Origin: Pararge aegeria
Lineage: Eukaryota; Arthropoda; Insecta; Lepidoptera; Nymphalidae
Assembly: GCF_905163445.1 (NCBI RefSeq)
Contig: NC_053187.1
Coordinates: 10,912,001 to 10,976,000, forward strand
Length of the DNA stretch: 64,000 bases
Direction of reading: 5' to 3'
How positions within the stretch are numbered: the stretch's first letter is position 1; each line of letters begins with the position of its first letter. This document shows positions 33,731 to 48,124 of the stretch, in pieces. Position numbers and translations under genes: made by a program. The notes under the pieces were generated by a model that had not been told where the DNA came from, searched no databases, and worked only from the letters and a program-made list of their open reading frames with translations.

Positions 33731-36700
33731 ATTATTAATTTAATGGAGGTAACTCGAAAAATATATTGAGAAATGAATTTTATACAAACTTTTAACCCTT
33801 TGAAATTTAAAAATCTCACCTATAAATTAACCTAATTTTTTTGTCTACGGCGGACGAAGCTGTCCATTTGCGAGTTTTTTGGCTATATTTCGTGGAAATG
33901 CCAAATATATAATTTGAACTCACAGATGAAGTTTCAGAACTGGCGGGATTTAAACCCGCATCTTTCGGGCCATCCTAACTAAACTAGCTAAAAGACGGAC
34001 AAAAGTACTGATCTTAAATTAATTCAACATTGGCAGCAAGAGGACCGTTGCAAAGATATTATTGGCAAAGATCTCAAGCCACAGTAATCAGAGATATGCG
34101 GGTTCAAATCGCGTCAGATCTGAAATTATTACCTGCATTTAAACTTTAAAATTAATCTCAAATTATAAGCCATTCCCCATCTGTACAGACTTTTAAAATA
34201 TTTTAACAATATGGGAGGGTGCTATTACAAATCAATGAGTTATGTTTCTTACCACAGATGTGCTATTTTTCCATCTGCGTTTATATCTTACCCTGGATTA
34301 TAAATTGGTACTTTGGAAGTGTTGGAAGTGTATAATACCTTATTTAGGTAATCCAATAATTTTCTTTCCGGTCCCAAGTATCACCCAACGGTATACCCGA
34401 TTTTTTTTCCTCACTTTGCTCCTCCATTATGATTTAACACTCTCCTGTAAATCTATATCTCAAAGGCCTCCTAAAAAGCCTTATATCCAAAGCTCCAGTG
34501 AATGTCTACGCTTTAGCTGCGTATAGAAGATGGGCAGGAATAAAACAGCGCAGGACCAGAGAGGTTCGAAAATCGAATATATTAACATTTATTAAATTAA
34601 TTTATTGATATTTCTAAAAAGGATCGTCTCAAAATTAATAGCCGCAAATAGGATAGGTATTACTAGTTACATTTTGCAGGGTCTGGTAATATGCAAACCA
34701 TTTTCGATTGATGAATGATTGAACCATCTTGTCGTAATAAGCAGTTAAGTACGTTGAAACAATATCTTGCAAACTTTTTACTATGATGTTAACTTTAAAA
34801 TTGGTTATAAAAGATTTGTCGAAAGTTACGAAGTACCCAATATTTGTTTAGAGTACAGCAGAATTTCATCTGCATTCCGAAAGGATGGTAGAGCAGACAG
34901 ACTTGACGTTTTTACCTACCTAGTACCTAGTTTTAATAAAGTTATTTAGATTTTTTATTATTTACTCGCCTGCGGGAAACCGTGGGTGAAAACCCGCGTT
35001 AACTTAAGATCGTAAACCCCTTCCGTTTTTTCGTATTACATAGGAAGACCGATCTAGGCAAAATTCGCATAGACAAAAGTTTGCATCTTAGAGAAGATAA
35101 TTGTTTTCCCGTTAACAATAACGTTGGCTACGGGGTTTTTAAAAGACACGAAAAATAGCTAGTGTAGTGCATAATTTTACTGTAGCATCAATAGCTCTAA
35201 GAGCTCACGCCAAATGAGGCAAAATATTGCTACTTTGGGTTTCAATATTCCAATATTCTTCTTTGTTTTTTTTTATGAATTTTGTTACTTCCTGATAATT
35301 TTACAAAAATCTTTACTCTTCATTATAGATTTACCTAGTACTATATTTACTTTAATTTTGTAAAAGCCACATAACCTGGGATAGCGTGAAGGAGGACTTT
35401 AATACTACACCATGAAAGTGCTGTATTTTAATTTCGTTGTACTACTCTGTGCATTTATTTATAGATTTGGCAAGCCTCAGTGACTGAGACAAAATAAGTT
35501 TACGGCCCTACACAAAAGGGAAATAAAAGGGAAGCTACGAAAAAAACAAAATACCGTCAACCCTCATTACGCTATTACAGTGAAGGCACTGTATTCGCTG
35601 GATGTATAAAAATGGAAATGGAATTAATTTTTTTTATGACAGTAGATTTCCTTTGTCTTTTATGTTATGTTATGGTGTTGTCATTGCAGACCCACTGGAT
35701 CGTTTTATTGTTTTAGGAGTTTGAAGATGTGTTTATCATTGATTTGAATGTGTTTCTCTCAATATGTTATTATTTATCGATATTAATAAATAGATATGAT
35801 CGTGAAAATAAACATTTTTTATGAGTTCGACTGACAAATAAATCATTGTCTCTTAGAATATATCTGCTAATGAGTAAATACTTTCATAATATTGTGATTA
35901 TAGAAATATTTAATATTTTCTGAACTTTAACCGGTCGTTTTACAACACAACTACATCTAAGGCCGTTCAACGCTACTTGGCCGTCTTAATGTTCTTAAGT
36001 ACAGCAATAAAGTTCCTTGCAGGGTTTCGACACTTTAACATGTGCCTCCTAAATTGGTAAAAACTTCGTGAGAATTGTGCAAAACAGCTTAAATAAAATT
36101 CCCGCACTAGGTCAATTGTTAATTGCTTTTGTGTACATTTTATAGTTCTATTAAAAAAATGCGATGCACGGCAATTGCATGGTGACAGTCACGATCTTCA
36201 TCTAAATACTGTATATTCTACTAAATGTCATATTAGATTCATAGCATAGCTTTTATAGAGTTTTCTTTTTCTTTATTATCGGAGAGATAACCACATCTTT
36301 ACGGTTTTTTACCGGTTTTAGCTGTTACTTAAAAATATAGAACATTTAAAAAAATTGCTCTTTAGTCAAGAATCATCACCTCGCAGTTTTACCTATCTTA
36401 TTTTCATATATAATTATTTTCATCATACTATAGGTTATATTACATAACGTTGCATGTTAACTCTTATTTTCAACATTTGCCTACTCAACTATTTTAAGTT
36501 GTGTAATAGAAAATGTATTGAATTTTCTTCAAACTGGCAAGTAACACACTTCATGCAATTATATAACACGACACGGCAGAGCGAGGCTTATCGCGGCTCT
36601 ACTTTATACTCGTATACCTATATAACTTGCCAGGTCTCTATTGCTCTATATTTCTATGTTTCTAGGCTTTTCGGTGAGAATATTTTTGAGACAATTGATG

Positions 36701-38528
36701 ATGAAGAAGATATGCAATGAAAACGAGTACTCGTAGGTGCTATGATCTATATAAGCTATTCCGTGATCAGAGTTCCAGTATGATGTGAATACAGCATAAT
36801 AAACTGATCAAATTGTTCATCTTTGTCACCTATCACTTATGGAATCTATCCTCAGATGAAATTCAGTGAAAACTGAAATAATTAATAAATCAAATGTTGG
36901 TTCAATTGAGTTTTTGCCAAGGAACCCTAAATAGTTGTGTTACAGGGATTTATGTTTACGTACAATTTGGGTACGTATACCAAACGCACATGGTCAAAAT
37001 ACCGCGACATTGACTTAATGCAAACAACAAACATTTCATAACTTTTCACGAAAACACTTTTACTTTCACTTTCTTCGGTGTTTTTCTTCATTTATTTTTC
37101 TTTCTTTTTCACTCCTCTCTTTTTACTAAACTCTCGGAGTTGTCCTTTTATACCCCGCGAGGAATAATATCAATTATCTGTGTATAGAATGAACGAATAC
37201 ACTTTTATTGTACACCACATAAACATATAGAAAAATTGTAAAAAAAAATTTAACTAATTATTATTTAATTATTTTTTTGTGATTATTAATTTTGTGATGG
37301 TACCTGCCTTAACTATTGAGAACCCGACTGAAATATTTTTGCACGTTGCAATACATCCCTGATAGATTTTTCTCGCATAGATATGGGACATCTAGTATTC
37401 GACTCTTTGTTATCAGTTTGATGTTGCCTGACTCATATTCCATTGACGCGATATTTTAGGTAAGTCATAAACTTTCTTGAAACCGTATGAAACCTACAAA
37501 GTTACATAAACGTTATGCATGCTTGTAACACCATTTTAATAATACCTTTTCCAAAACTTACCTTCTATCAATACCGCGCATAATAAATATAAAGTTACTT
37601 GCGTAGAGATACGAGTAAGTAGAGTGACCAGTTCACCATATGGGAAAATTAGTTTATCACTTCGTAGAGGTAACCTGAGAAGTAACAAGAACTGACTTGG
37701 GGAAACGTTGCTTACGCAACTATATCGATTAATATGTGATGCTGCTACTAAACAATACATTATTTGCAGTCATTTGTGACAGGGCATTAAAAGTATAATA
37801 AATAAGATAAAGAAGAGTAGGTCCCCAGGACTATCATTTGCACTTGGCAATGTTAACGTGATAGAAGGATTCCAATAGTGGGCGATTGAAGGACCTAAAG
37901 CAGGAACAGATGTATTATTCGCGCATACCTCAGTCGTTTGTTGAAAAATGCTGAAACAATTTTCATCGCTATTTTTATTATCTGTACTTATTGTCATAAA
38001 GCTGAACAGTTTATTTGTTTATTTTGAAAGGCCAGTACGATTGAAAAACTCTTTACATTAGTTAGCCAATTGACTGGGGATAGCAGTATAGTGCGGGTTG
38101 AACCGCAGAGCAAAGCCAGGTCTAGAAACATACAACAAACTTAGACTTAGCTCAGTGTTCTTTTTTTATAAAAATCTCATTCAGTTGCTTAAAAACATTT
38201 AAGATAAACCTTGTTTGAGAAAAAAAATTATATCCAAGCTTTTTATCGTAGAAAAGGGAAACATCAATTTATATGTTCTAAAAACAGCTAAATAACTTCT
38301 AGCAATCTAAGGCGGCAAAACGAAGCTTATCGCAGCACCATTATAGAAATAAATAACCTACGGCTATATCGGTCTACGTTGGGGTTTATAATTCGCTTTG
38401 CCAATCTTTCACTGTACGTACGTGATACGTACGTTTACGATGAATTGCGGTGCTTAATGTGTCTGTATAAAATATGTCTTCTTTAAAGCCTTTGCTAGGG
38501 ACAAATAGAAATAAACTAGGGAGGCAAT

Positions 38529-38587
38529 GAATTCGTTATAATCCTGTTTTAAAGTTCCATACCTTAAAACAGGATTATAACAAATTC
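38529..38587. repeat. near-perfect hairpin, 24-bp arms
   Basis: Arms 38529-38552 and 38564-38587 match 23 of 24, with an 11-base loop. Confidence 0.9.
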
Positions 38588-39238
38588 GTGACTGGTATAA
38601 AAATATAAATCTTTTAATTCGCGTGTATAATGTATATGTGTAGTTATTGTCATTAATAGTGCCTACAAATCTTCTTCATGGAAAAAGTTGATGTGTGCTT
38701 TATAAATTCATATATACCCTTCTTTTTAAAATGTCTCATAGTGCACGGAATATAAACTTATCAAATTTTTATTTTTCTCTCAGCATCAAGTGTATTTGCG
38801 TGTGTATGTGTACCCATCGGCGGCATCACATTTTCTTTTACTCGAACAGTCAACAACAACACACAACTCCATCATTATGGGTTTCAAATGAAAGATTTTG
38901 ACTAGTAGAAAAATGTACAATATTTTGAAAGTCCTCCCAGACATACAATATAATGATTATTCTACTTTTTTTTTTTTAATTTATATTTATTATTTTTAAG
39001 AGACTTTTAAGTTATATTTCAAATCGACATAAGTCTGTAATGAGGTATGGCTGAAACAGTTTTCAGAGCTCTATCGACGTCGTAATATATCACATCTCTA
39101 TCTCCACATTGGGGAATGTAATTTCCAGGCTTTTATTTTAGGTTCACTTTGAGTCTGCGTGCGATAAATTTTCCTGCTAAGTATTGTTGCATGTTCTAGA
39201 TATATATAAAATTTAGGATTAATAATAGGATAGAACAA

Positions 39239-39563
39239 TCCTACTAATATTATAAATATGAATGTAAGTTTGTTTGTTACGCTTTCACGCACTACGCAGA
39301 CTACTTAACCGATCCTCATGAAACTTTGTACACATATTCTTGGAAGTGTTAAAAGTAATATAGAATACTTTTTATCCCGACATTAGGCTTGGTTTTGGAT
39401 ACATTTGGATAAAAGTGTTTGACGATTTTACACCCTAACTCCGACAAATTATAACCGATTTAAATAATTATACCCCTCATTTAAGGCTTAGCGATACTGA
39501 ATACTTAAATTTAAAAAAAAAAAAACAAAATCAAACGCAGATGAAGTCGCGGGCAACAGCTAG
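39239..39563 (+). mobile_element. Lep1-like non-autonomous Helitron, 325 bp
   Basis: It starts TCCTACTAATATTATAAATA and ends GTCGCGGGCAACAGCTAG, lying between A (39238) and T (39564), the Helitron rule (5'-TC...CTAG-3', A|T target, no duplication). The family is known from Lepidoptera. Fragments of this or similar repeats occur at 10508, 25080, 28530, 31030, 44340, 48869 and 63070. Confidence 0.75.
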
Positions 39564-39716
39564 TAGGATTAGACATCATTCAAAATATAGGTTTTTTATA
39601 GTAAAAAGCAGATAGTTACATAGTAAATTAATAGTAAGAAGCAGAAGTAACATAGCAAATCAATGGCAGCAATATTTATCGAATCACCAATATATTCACA
39701 CACTTTAACATACATT

Positions 39717-40004
39717 TAAGCGGTTATAGCCCAGTGGGTAGGACTTCGACTTCACTTTCGGGGGGCTGAGGGCCAATCCCACCTCTAACTTTTCTAAGTT
39801 ATATGTGTTTTAGCAATTAATATATAACTTGCTTTAACGATGAAGGAAAACATTGTGATTAAACTTCTCCATACTGTTCTCAAAGGTGTATGGAGTCTAC
39901 CAACTCCGCACTGTGCCAGTGTGGTGGACTAAGTCCTTAACCCCTTCTCATTGTGGGAGGAGACCTGTACCCAGGGCCGGGAATGGGTTGAAATGATGAT
40001 GATG
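39717..40004 (+). mobile_element. SINE family 1
   Basis: It runs from gcggttatagcccagtgggt to gccgggaatgggttgaaatg, then (GAT)n. Small deletions in the middle. Confidence 0.85.
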
Positions 40005-40393
40005 TTTATATAGATTTATCGCCTAACTAACAATTTTAAATAAAAACCGAATATGTTTTTTTTTTCGAAACTTAAAATAATCGAAAATGTAATGATACCT
40101 GAACGGTTAACTTCAATTTTATATTCATTAATGAATAATAAAATGAATTTTGATCGTTATTCGGGAAGCGTCGTATTGGCATATAAGTTATATGTACCTA
40201 CATAAATGTCAAAAAGACTGTGGTGGGTATGTTTATATGACCCGAATTCTTGGATCAACACCGTTCGAAAGACATCCAAACACAACAAAGTAATGAATAC
40301 AGGTGAACCTATTTGAAAATTTATTAAATTGAGTGATGACGAACTATGCAAACATATATATACATATACACATTCTGGTAAAAATATATAAAA

Positions 40394-40660
40394 ACATCAT
40401 CATCATGATCACCTCATTACAAGCCCTATACGAGGCACGGGATTACAGAATGAGATTGCCTTGGCTAGCCAAATGCGGATTGGTAAACTTCATACACCTA
40501 TGAGAACAATAAGGAGTCATCGAGTCAGGAGAATATCGTTTTCCTTCACCGTTGAAGCAAGTGATATCAATGTAAATTGTTAAATTTAAAACGCACATAA
40601 TTCCGAAAAGAAAGAGGTAAGAAAAGGAGACCGAAGCTCTAACCACTAGGATAATTCTGC
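40394..40660 (-). mobile_element. SINE family 1, minus strand, diverged
   Basis: The (ATC)n tail complement at 40394, the 3' body and the complement of cggtgaaggaaaacgatatt are clear. The head near 40640 is damaged. Confidence 0.75.
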
Positions 40661-40900
40661 TTTCTATATTATATCTATACATCTTCATTAAAATGTTTAC
40701 CAGAATATACTATACATACATATGATATATTGTAGGTATAAACATGTTGTAATCGATATATTCGTAAAACGATTCTAATGTTTCCATTGCTGATGTCCGA
40801 ATTAAACTAACAAAGCACGTTTGAATGTATCTAATAAGGGATGTAATGAAAAGGAATAGGAATTTATTTAGCTCTTATCAAATAGGATAGTCACTCTTTA

Positions 40901-41100
40901 TTCAATTGTATGATACAGGCATCAACTCGACCCTTACTGTTAGTTTAATTATTGACAGAACGTGTCACGTCTCTAACGTCTATCGCCCTACATCAGGTAA
41001 TAGGGTTGTACCAAGCGTTCACTAAACATCGTTTGCGATAAAATGCCGTGCTTAAATTTATTACAAGATTCTGTAAATACAATCTGATTACAGGAAGAAC
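40901..41100 (+). repeat. direct duplication, unit 1
   Basis: It shares aacgtgtcacg, tctatcgccctacatca, gcgttcactaaac and gataaaatgccg with 41535-41740. Confidence 0.7.
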
Positions 41101-41534
41101 AGAATCTATAGATGAGCAAATAAGTTTTCCAATTCAAGCATTCAATCTCTGGGCAGTGTAAATGTCTCAGTTAGACGAGTAGCTTCTTGATTTTTTATTC
41201 TTCGATTTTCGGTTTTATTGGTCTCTATTGAGGTGTAAAACTACTTAATTTTAGCTCCACATCCTTAAATATTCTAGGTCAACAGTGGGTCGAGTATTTT
41301 TATTACAAATATATAATGTTTAATAAATCTGATTTATATGAAAAATTACTAAAACATAACTTATGCCAAATTATAAAATAATTTAGTAAACATTAAAAGA
41401 AATAGTATCATACGATGATGTCACGCTGTTCAATAATTCTGAAGATTTTTCTAAAAACTCTTAGTAATTGTACGCATAAATATATGTTGTTAAATTTCGT
41501 TTTGTGATAACGTTAACTAATTTCAGTTGTAAAA

Positions 41535-41740
41535 ATTCAATTTTATGACGCAGGCAACAAACGACACTGTAAGTGTCATTATCGACATAACGTGTCACGA
41601 CTCTACTCTCTATCGCCCTACATCAGCGGTAGTAATTGTAAGGTTTATACTAATCGTACACTAGACGTTCGTTTCCGATAAACTACCGGAGTTTTTTATT
41701 GAACGTTTCTGTATATATAACCTGTTTATATGAATTACAC
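41535..41740 (+). repeat. direct duplication, unit 2
   Basis: Same ordered blocks as 40901-41100, about 0.63 kb downstream, including ctctatcgccctacatcag. The class is unknown. Confidence 0.7.
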
Positions 41741-41860
41741 AAACTATCAAATGACAACAAAGGGTAACGACACATGCTAATTATTAGTACGAAAGTATGC
41801 TACTATTGAGAAATTGCCACTACTGTAATACATGGTATGTGTGTACAGTACGATTTTTTG

Positions 41861-42635
41861 CAGGAAATGGAGGACGTAAGTCTTGAATTTGGCCTCAAGA
41901 CGAAAGCCGCAGTAAGACGAAAGTTATGATCGTCGACCGCATGAACAACAACTTGCCAGAAGTTTCCAAAATAGCAAACTGTGAAATCGTCCATACGTCT
42001 ATTTAGGAGTCTCCTGTTGTTTGGAGACCAACAATGGAGACTCCTAAAAAAGATTGCATAGACGAAATTAAGTGACGCATGGCGATAAATGGTGAAAAAA
42101 AAATAATAAACTCATGGTCCGCTATGGATGTTGCAGAAAATATGGAGGAAACGTAATATAACCAAAGCCACGAAAATCCGGCTAGTTAGAGCGCTTGTGT
42201 TCCCCATATTTCTCTATGCTTCGGAAACGTGAACCCTGCGGGAGAGTGAGAAGAAGAAGATAGACGTTCTTGAGATGTGGTGCTGGAGAAGAATGTTAAG
42301 AATACCTTGGAATGCATTCCGGACCAACAAGTCCATCCTTGAAGAACTAGGCATAACGTTGCGTGATGCCGAGTTCCTCCATCTCAGTATCCGCCATAGT
42401 ACAGGCTCGTATTCTCACTTTCTTTAGTCACGTAATAATAAGAGACAACGACTCCATTGAACGTCTGGCTGTCCAAGGATGAATAGAGGGCACCAGATCC
42501 CGCGGAAGATCACCCATGAGAGGGGCTGACCAAATAAAGGCTGCAGTGTCTGTCCCCTTACATGAGTGTGCTAGAAAGGCAGCTGCCAGAGAGGAGGGGC
42601 GACGAATAGTCAAGCGTGCCACAACACTTAAGTGA
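41861..42635 (+). pseudogene. RTE-type non-LTR retrotransposon, 3' half, frameshifted
   Basis: The plus strand reads LEFGLKT...KLMIVDRMNNNLPEVSK, then DEIK, then ATKIRLVRALVFPIFLYASE, EMWCWRRMLRIPW and, after frameshifts, NDSIERLAVQG...GRSPMRGADQIKAAVS and ECARKAA ending TTLK stop at 42633-42635. These are the C-terminal motifs of RTE-like ORF2 in Lepidoptera. It is 5'-truncated and inactive. A nested hairpin (about 42001-42052) lies inside. Confidence 0.82.
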
Positions 42636-42849
42636 CAACCACGACCGCTCTGACAAGAGCTGAACAGTGTACGAAACGCTGCTAATTATGTTGTATACAA
42701 ATCTCTAAATTAAACATAATTGGCAGGTATTAAAAGTAAAAGTAGTAGTAGTACTAAAAGTAGTGCTCTAATTAATTTTCTCAACGAAAACGAAAGCACT
42801 TAAACCAAAATTGTCAATTTAGTTTACTTTGACATTTTAGGTTTTTTTT

Positions 42850-43195
42850 TACTAGATAGGCTTGCGCTTCACGACTATCATGGCTGATGGAAAGTAGAGA
42901 TGCAGTCTTAGTTGGGGCGCGTTTGCCTTAAAAATGCCCATACACTCTTACCTTGAAAGCATTTAGGTTGTACGTCGCAGGAAACACCGATGCCGGAAGA
43001 GCGTTCCAAATCTTAGCGGTACCTGTCAGAAAAGTGGATGAAAAACGTCTTGAACGTGCTGACTGAATGTGAACCACATAAAAATGCCAACGTTCACGGC
43101 ATCTCGCTGTTCTGTGGTAAAATGGTGCCGGAGGAACAAGATTATGGAGTTCCTGAGCACACTCGCCAAAGTATATCCTGTAAATAAAAGATTAA
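42850..43195 (-). pseudogene. LINE-A 3' end copy
   Basis: Third copy, minus strand. It includes the complement of gaaagcatttaggttgtacg, gcaggaaacaccgatgcc and gcgttccaaatcttagcggt, the same blocks as at 7280-7360. No open frame. Confidence 0.7.
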
Positions 43196-44339
43196 CATGC
43201 ATTATTCGGTGCAGTTAGCTGTGTAGTTTCGACTGAGTAAGCGAGTCGTCGCTGGTGATTCTTCTAGAGAGACGATATACAAAGTAATCCAGTGTACGTC
43301 TGACAGAATCGGCACCATTGCTTGTTTATTTAAGTATGCAAAACTCGAGTATTAAATGATTTTTGAGCACGCAACCTAGTGAACTGGTTGGATTTTACGA
43401 TTCTGAACAATTTTTATCTAATAAGCATGCTTAATTTAACAAAATGCTTGAACGCAAAATCGTAGTTTGTATTCCCTATTTGGAAAGGTGCTTCAAACAT
43501 ACTGCTAATTGCATTAAACTTTACCCGTTTAGTCCGTTTTTATATTTAGTGTAGTAATTATTGTTGTGAATGTAGTTTAGAAAACCTAAATATGTAAAAA
43601 TATAGCTTAAGTAGGCGCGTAGGTAATATATTGCAGAATGTTACTAATACTATGCGGTATCTATAGAAGAAGTATAGAGAAGACCAAATAATAAATTCGT
43701 AGGGTATTTTCAACTTAGTAAAGATACAATTTTTACTATACAAAAAAATAAAATACGCGAACGAACTGGCAGTAAATTAACGTCAAGACTCACGTTCGTG
43801 GTGTCAATAAGAATCTTCTGAGCGACTCTATATATTCATTTGAAACCTCAGCCGAACGAACGGTACGAACATAACAATTTTTAAATCTGCAAATTTGAGT
43901 GAGAATATTATGAAAAACTGGCTATACTAAATAACCTATAAAAATTATTAAACGTTTATTTATTTTGTTAAGTTATTCAACCGCCTCAAAAACAATAATT
44001 CTTAATATTGAGGAGTAAAACAGCTGCTTTGTCAGCTATCGTGTTCCAATAAGTGTTTAACTAGAATAACCCAGTGCAGTGCCAAATCGTCATTTTCACG
44101 ACTTGGCCTTTCTGCGGTGGAAATAGAATCCCTGCCGAGTTACTTCATCCGATAAACATATGTACAAGGGTGCAGAAAGTTTAGCCAAGTTGGCTATCTA
44201 TCTATATAATAAGCGTTAACGCTTCAGAAAACAAACAATATGTCCATATGTCGAGTGCCCAAGGAACTTAAACCACGTGATATAACGATAACGTTATATA
44301 ATCCCGAGGTATTTCCTACTACCGAGGTAACTTCTATAC

Positions 44340-44463
44340 TTATATTTTAAATGCAAAAGTGCGTTTGTTTGTTTCTTTGTCCTTACTTTATTTTGGCATA
44401 GATTTAGATGGAGGAGAAAAAACCGTAATGAAGGCGGACGAGAAACGCGAGCAACAGCTAGAT
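44340..44463 (+). repeat. Lep1-like fragment
   Basis: It starts near aaatgcaaaagtgcgtttgt and ends aacgcgagcaacagctag before at; internal deletion likely. Confidence 0.55.
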
Positions 44464-45059
44464 CCTAAAGATTAGCGTTAGACCACTTCCTATAATTATA
44501 AAAATAGTTTTTACCTATCAACTTTTCCACAATGATTACTTGAGAATAACCGTGGCAACGACAAAGGACTAAAAGAAAATTCGAGTTCGCCTCAAAAATT
44601 ATTTTTGCATTGTGCTTTCATGAATGATTCATTCTTCCTTTTATCGTTTGTTACAGACCACCAGTAGTTAGTATTATTAAAGCCTTTTGGTCCGACTGTA
44701 AAACCGTTTCGGCTACTTAAAATAGTGTTCAAACTTTTAATTTAAACCCCATTGTACTCGTAAATGTCGCTTGAACTGTTGCACTGAAATTGTGGAAAGT
44801 ACTCAAGGAATATCAGGAAAATTATCTATTTGAAACAGATGTTGCGATAAAGTCGTTTTATGGAAATTACGTATTCCGCGTCTTCGTCCCAATATGATTC
44901 GTTTTTTTTTTAATATCGCTGGAAACATTTGTCTATATCTCTAGCCTGTTGTAAAATACGTTATCACCCTGCGGGGCTTATACTAAGGTGACTTCGATTA
45001 ACAAACCTTTTCTGAAATTATTAAAAATTTTATTCATTTTTGACAAACTTTTTAAAACT

Positions 45060-45190
45060 GGCTCAGTGTTCCCTTTTGTGGATTTGCCCAGAGCTAGTTA
45101 TCACCCAGCCGGATAAGCTACATTCGTTATGTGATTTAGCATTTCGGTATAATTCCAATTATTGGAACAGGGTTATGCCGTTATTTTTGT
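45060..45190 (+). repeat. degenerate SINE family 2 fragment
   Basis: Traces only: gctagttatcaccca, gatttagcatttcggtat and ggttatgcc correspond to the middle of the 2579 copy. Headless and old. Confidence 0.35.
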
Positions 45191-46924
45191 TGTTCATTAG
45201 CTTTGACTTTTCGACGCATTGAGTTTATGTGAAGTAGCATTCTGATTACTTTTTTAGTAACACAAGTGGTATCTTTAACTGCACATATAAATTTCTCTAA
45301 TTTCAAAAACAATGGACCTTCTGAATTTGTTTAACTCCTATTGTATTTTAGTAAAACTCTTCTTAACTCACCCTAAAAATCTTAGTGCTATAATTGTCTC
45401 TTAGGTAAGAGTTAATTAAACTTAATGATTTGAAAATTTTAAGCACGTCTTCCTTAGTAGTTTTTATACGTTTTATATTTATTAATGATTATAGTAAAGA
45501 GCTATTTAATGTTTTTTTTTTCTTATTTAATTTTTGCTTGTTAGTTGAACCCTGATCATTTTCTGGTAAAATAATGACATTATTCTCATGCGTACTGTTT
45601 GCTTCCCGGCAAAAGCTAATAAATAAATAAATACTAATATTTCCTCCAAGTGAAAAATAAACACTAGTTAAAATGTCATTTTCAATTTATTATGAACTCG
45701 ATAGCATTCAGAGTACATCACTATAAATAAAATATATTCGAATAAATTTACAAGTTAAATGTTGCATACTGAAACCGAACTCGGTCATTTAATAATCTTA
45801 AGGCTGGATTTTTACAATTAAAACTGTGTAAAAGCCTGAATACGAATGTTTAAATGGATTCAACATTATCAATGATCAGTCCGGGAAAGACAGAGAGACA
45901 AAATATTAATTATGTTATCGCTCAATTACACAGACAGACTGACACATATAATATTTTTTTTATATGAAAAGGTTCAAAGGTTTAAATTGTATTAAATACC
46001 CGTTATTTTATTGTTAGTGGGAACGAAAAACTTAAATTCTTGTACACTCATGAATATTGTATTAATCTTTACGTAGTTAAAGACTTGTAGGTATGCCAAC
46101 AAAACGCGATTTACTTCCTCAATGTCAACTTGAAACGGAAATTAGAAAAAGTGATACTGTCGCTGTCTGGAGTAAGTAAGTTAGAAACTTAAGATGAGTA
46201 AGACATGACTGCAGCCAACGAATCCAGTAATAATATTGGATAAAAACTTTTATTTACTTTTTATCAATGGTTATCAGGAGTCCATAAATGTTTAAAGTTT
46301 TGCGGCATCCAACTGTAGAGTGAAACCCAAAATGAGATTTATTTTTCTTAAAACCTTATTTTCAACCGTTTTGCAAAAAATATATAAGTATGTTTTGTAG
46401 TTAATTAATAACATTTGTTTGACGATATTTGGTTGATTTGCGTGTTTGTGTATTCATTGTCGATAGGAAATACTAGCTAAGTCCCGTCAGAAAATAGGCC
46501 CGCAGGCTGCCTCAATGCGGGTGGTTTGTACCCGATTATATTTTTACCGGCGACACAAACTAAAAGCCAGGCAGTTAAGCTACACACCTTTCTAAACTTA
46601 AATATGTCATTGATGTCATAGAAAGCTTAATAGGCATCTATGCATATACAAGTTAGCATTTTCATTTCTTTCGTTTCGATGACCTTTTCAGTGGTTTTAA
46701 AGCTAAACGTCATCGCATCTGGTGTCACGAATTTCCTGTGTACTTAAAAACGAAAATGCATATGAAAATTGTGTGGTATTCGTGACTTTTATCGTCTCAC
46801 ATGAGTGGTTACTGGTTATTATACAGTCCACTTAAATATGCGTTCGCTTGGATAGCGACAGATTATATTAAAGGCTTTAGTTGAAACCAATTTAACATTT
46901 GAGTAACTTTAGATATTTCGGAAA

Positions 46925-46975
46925 TGCTAAACGCTTTAAAATAACTATTATTCAGTTATTTTTAAGCGTTTAGCA
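46925..46975. repeat. near-perfect hairpin, 22-bp arms
   Basis: Arms 46925-46946 and 46954-46975 match 21 of 22, with a 7-base loop. Confidence 0.9.
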
Positions 46976-48124
46976 AAACTACCGTTTTGGTTCATTTTTA
47001 GCGCGTCATAAAAGTAACTTACCACGTTTTGAAGTAAGAACCATATCTCATAGTCCAGTCAGAGTCAGTAGTACAATTTTTGGCGTCCTCCATGTAACAC
47101 AAAACATGGTACGGTGTAGTTTTTGGATAAATCTGACCACCCAGCCCACAGGTTGGTCACTAAGAGATCTAAAATCACTTTTGCAATAACTTTAAAGTAC
47201 TTAACAGCTCTAGAAGTTATTTTATAGAATTTAATAGCACAGATTTTCCACCAGTTAGGTAGCCGCTTAGATAGCATAGCGCAATTAAATTGTTTTAAAA
47301 AGTACTTAGGAGGGCTCGCAATGATACTTAGTGAACTGTGTTATTTCATACAAGTTTAGATATATTTATTTATAACTTTACTGCACTATACTATACTTGA
47401 GTATCATCTTTCTATTGCAAGTCCCTGGTAAAATTTGTTGGTTAGCCTAAAGACTGGGTAAATAGCGATATATTTATTACCCAATCTGTGGACTGTGGCT
47501 TATTGTCTGTAGTTTGTAAACATAATAGAAGTAAAAAAATTAAACTAATTCACCGCGGGTAACACTTAATTCAGGATAAGGATAAAATAATGCAACTGAA
47601 CTTTGTATGAAAGAACCTGTTTCCAGAGAAGAGTGCTATACCTAAGTGTAACAATAAATAGCGATAAGTTAAAGTGTTCTTTATTCATATACGCCCATTA
47701 CAGACACTCATGAAGCATTCATACATATATCTTTACATAATTGTGAAATTATGGTGATAATTACCTTCGTTAACTTAGGCCTAAAATTACGAGGGTTCTA
47801 AAGGCATCCTGGTCTAAGAATAGCCCATTACAAACTAAGCTGGCTTATTTTTGAGCCTTTCTTTAAAAGCTTTCTTATCGTTAAAGTAATCTTTAAAATC
47901 CTACTATAATAGTAGGGTTTTTCTATAAGCTTACGTTGTAAATAAACCTTGAACTTATTGAGAGACACCTCAAAGATTTCATAATATACAATTTCCCTCG
48001 AATGAATTACCAATGTAAAGTAAATTTTTGCGCGTCTCATCTGATTGAGGCCGCAAATTAAGACCAGCTTGGACCTACCTTAGCGACTGGTTTCCCTTGA
48101 ACTGGAGGACCCTGAATTCGCACA

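Noticed and set aside
33930..34120. tRNA-like ggcgggatttaaacccgc stretch
   Set aside because: Resembles a SINE or tRNA fragment, but no fold or second copy could be supported.
42428..42622. 64-codon minus ORF
   Set aside because: Antisense of the RTE ORF2 C-terminus on the + strand.
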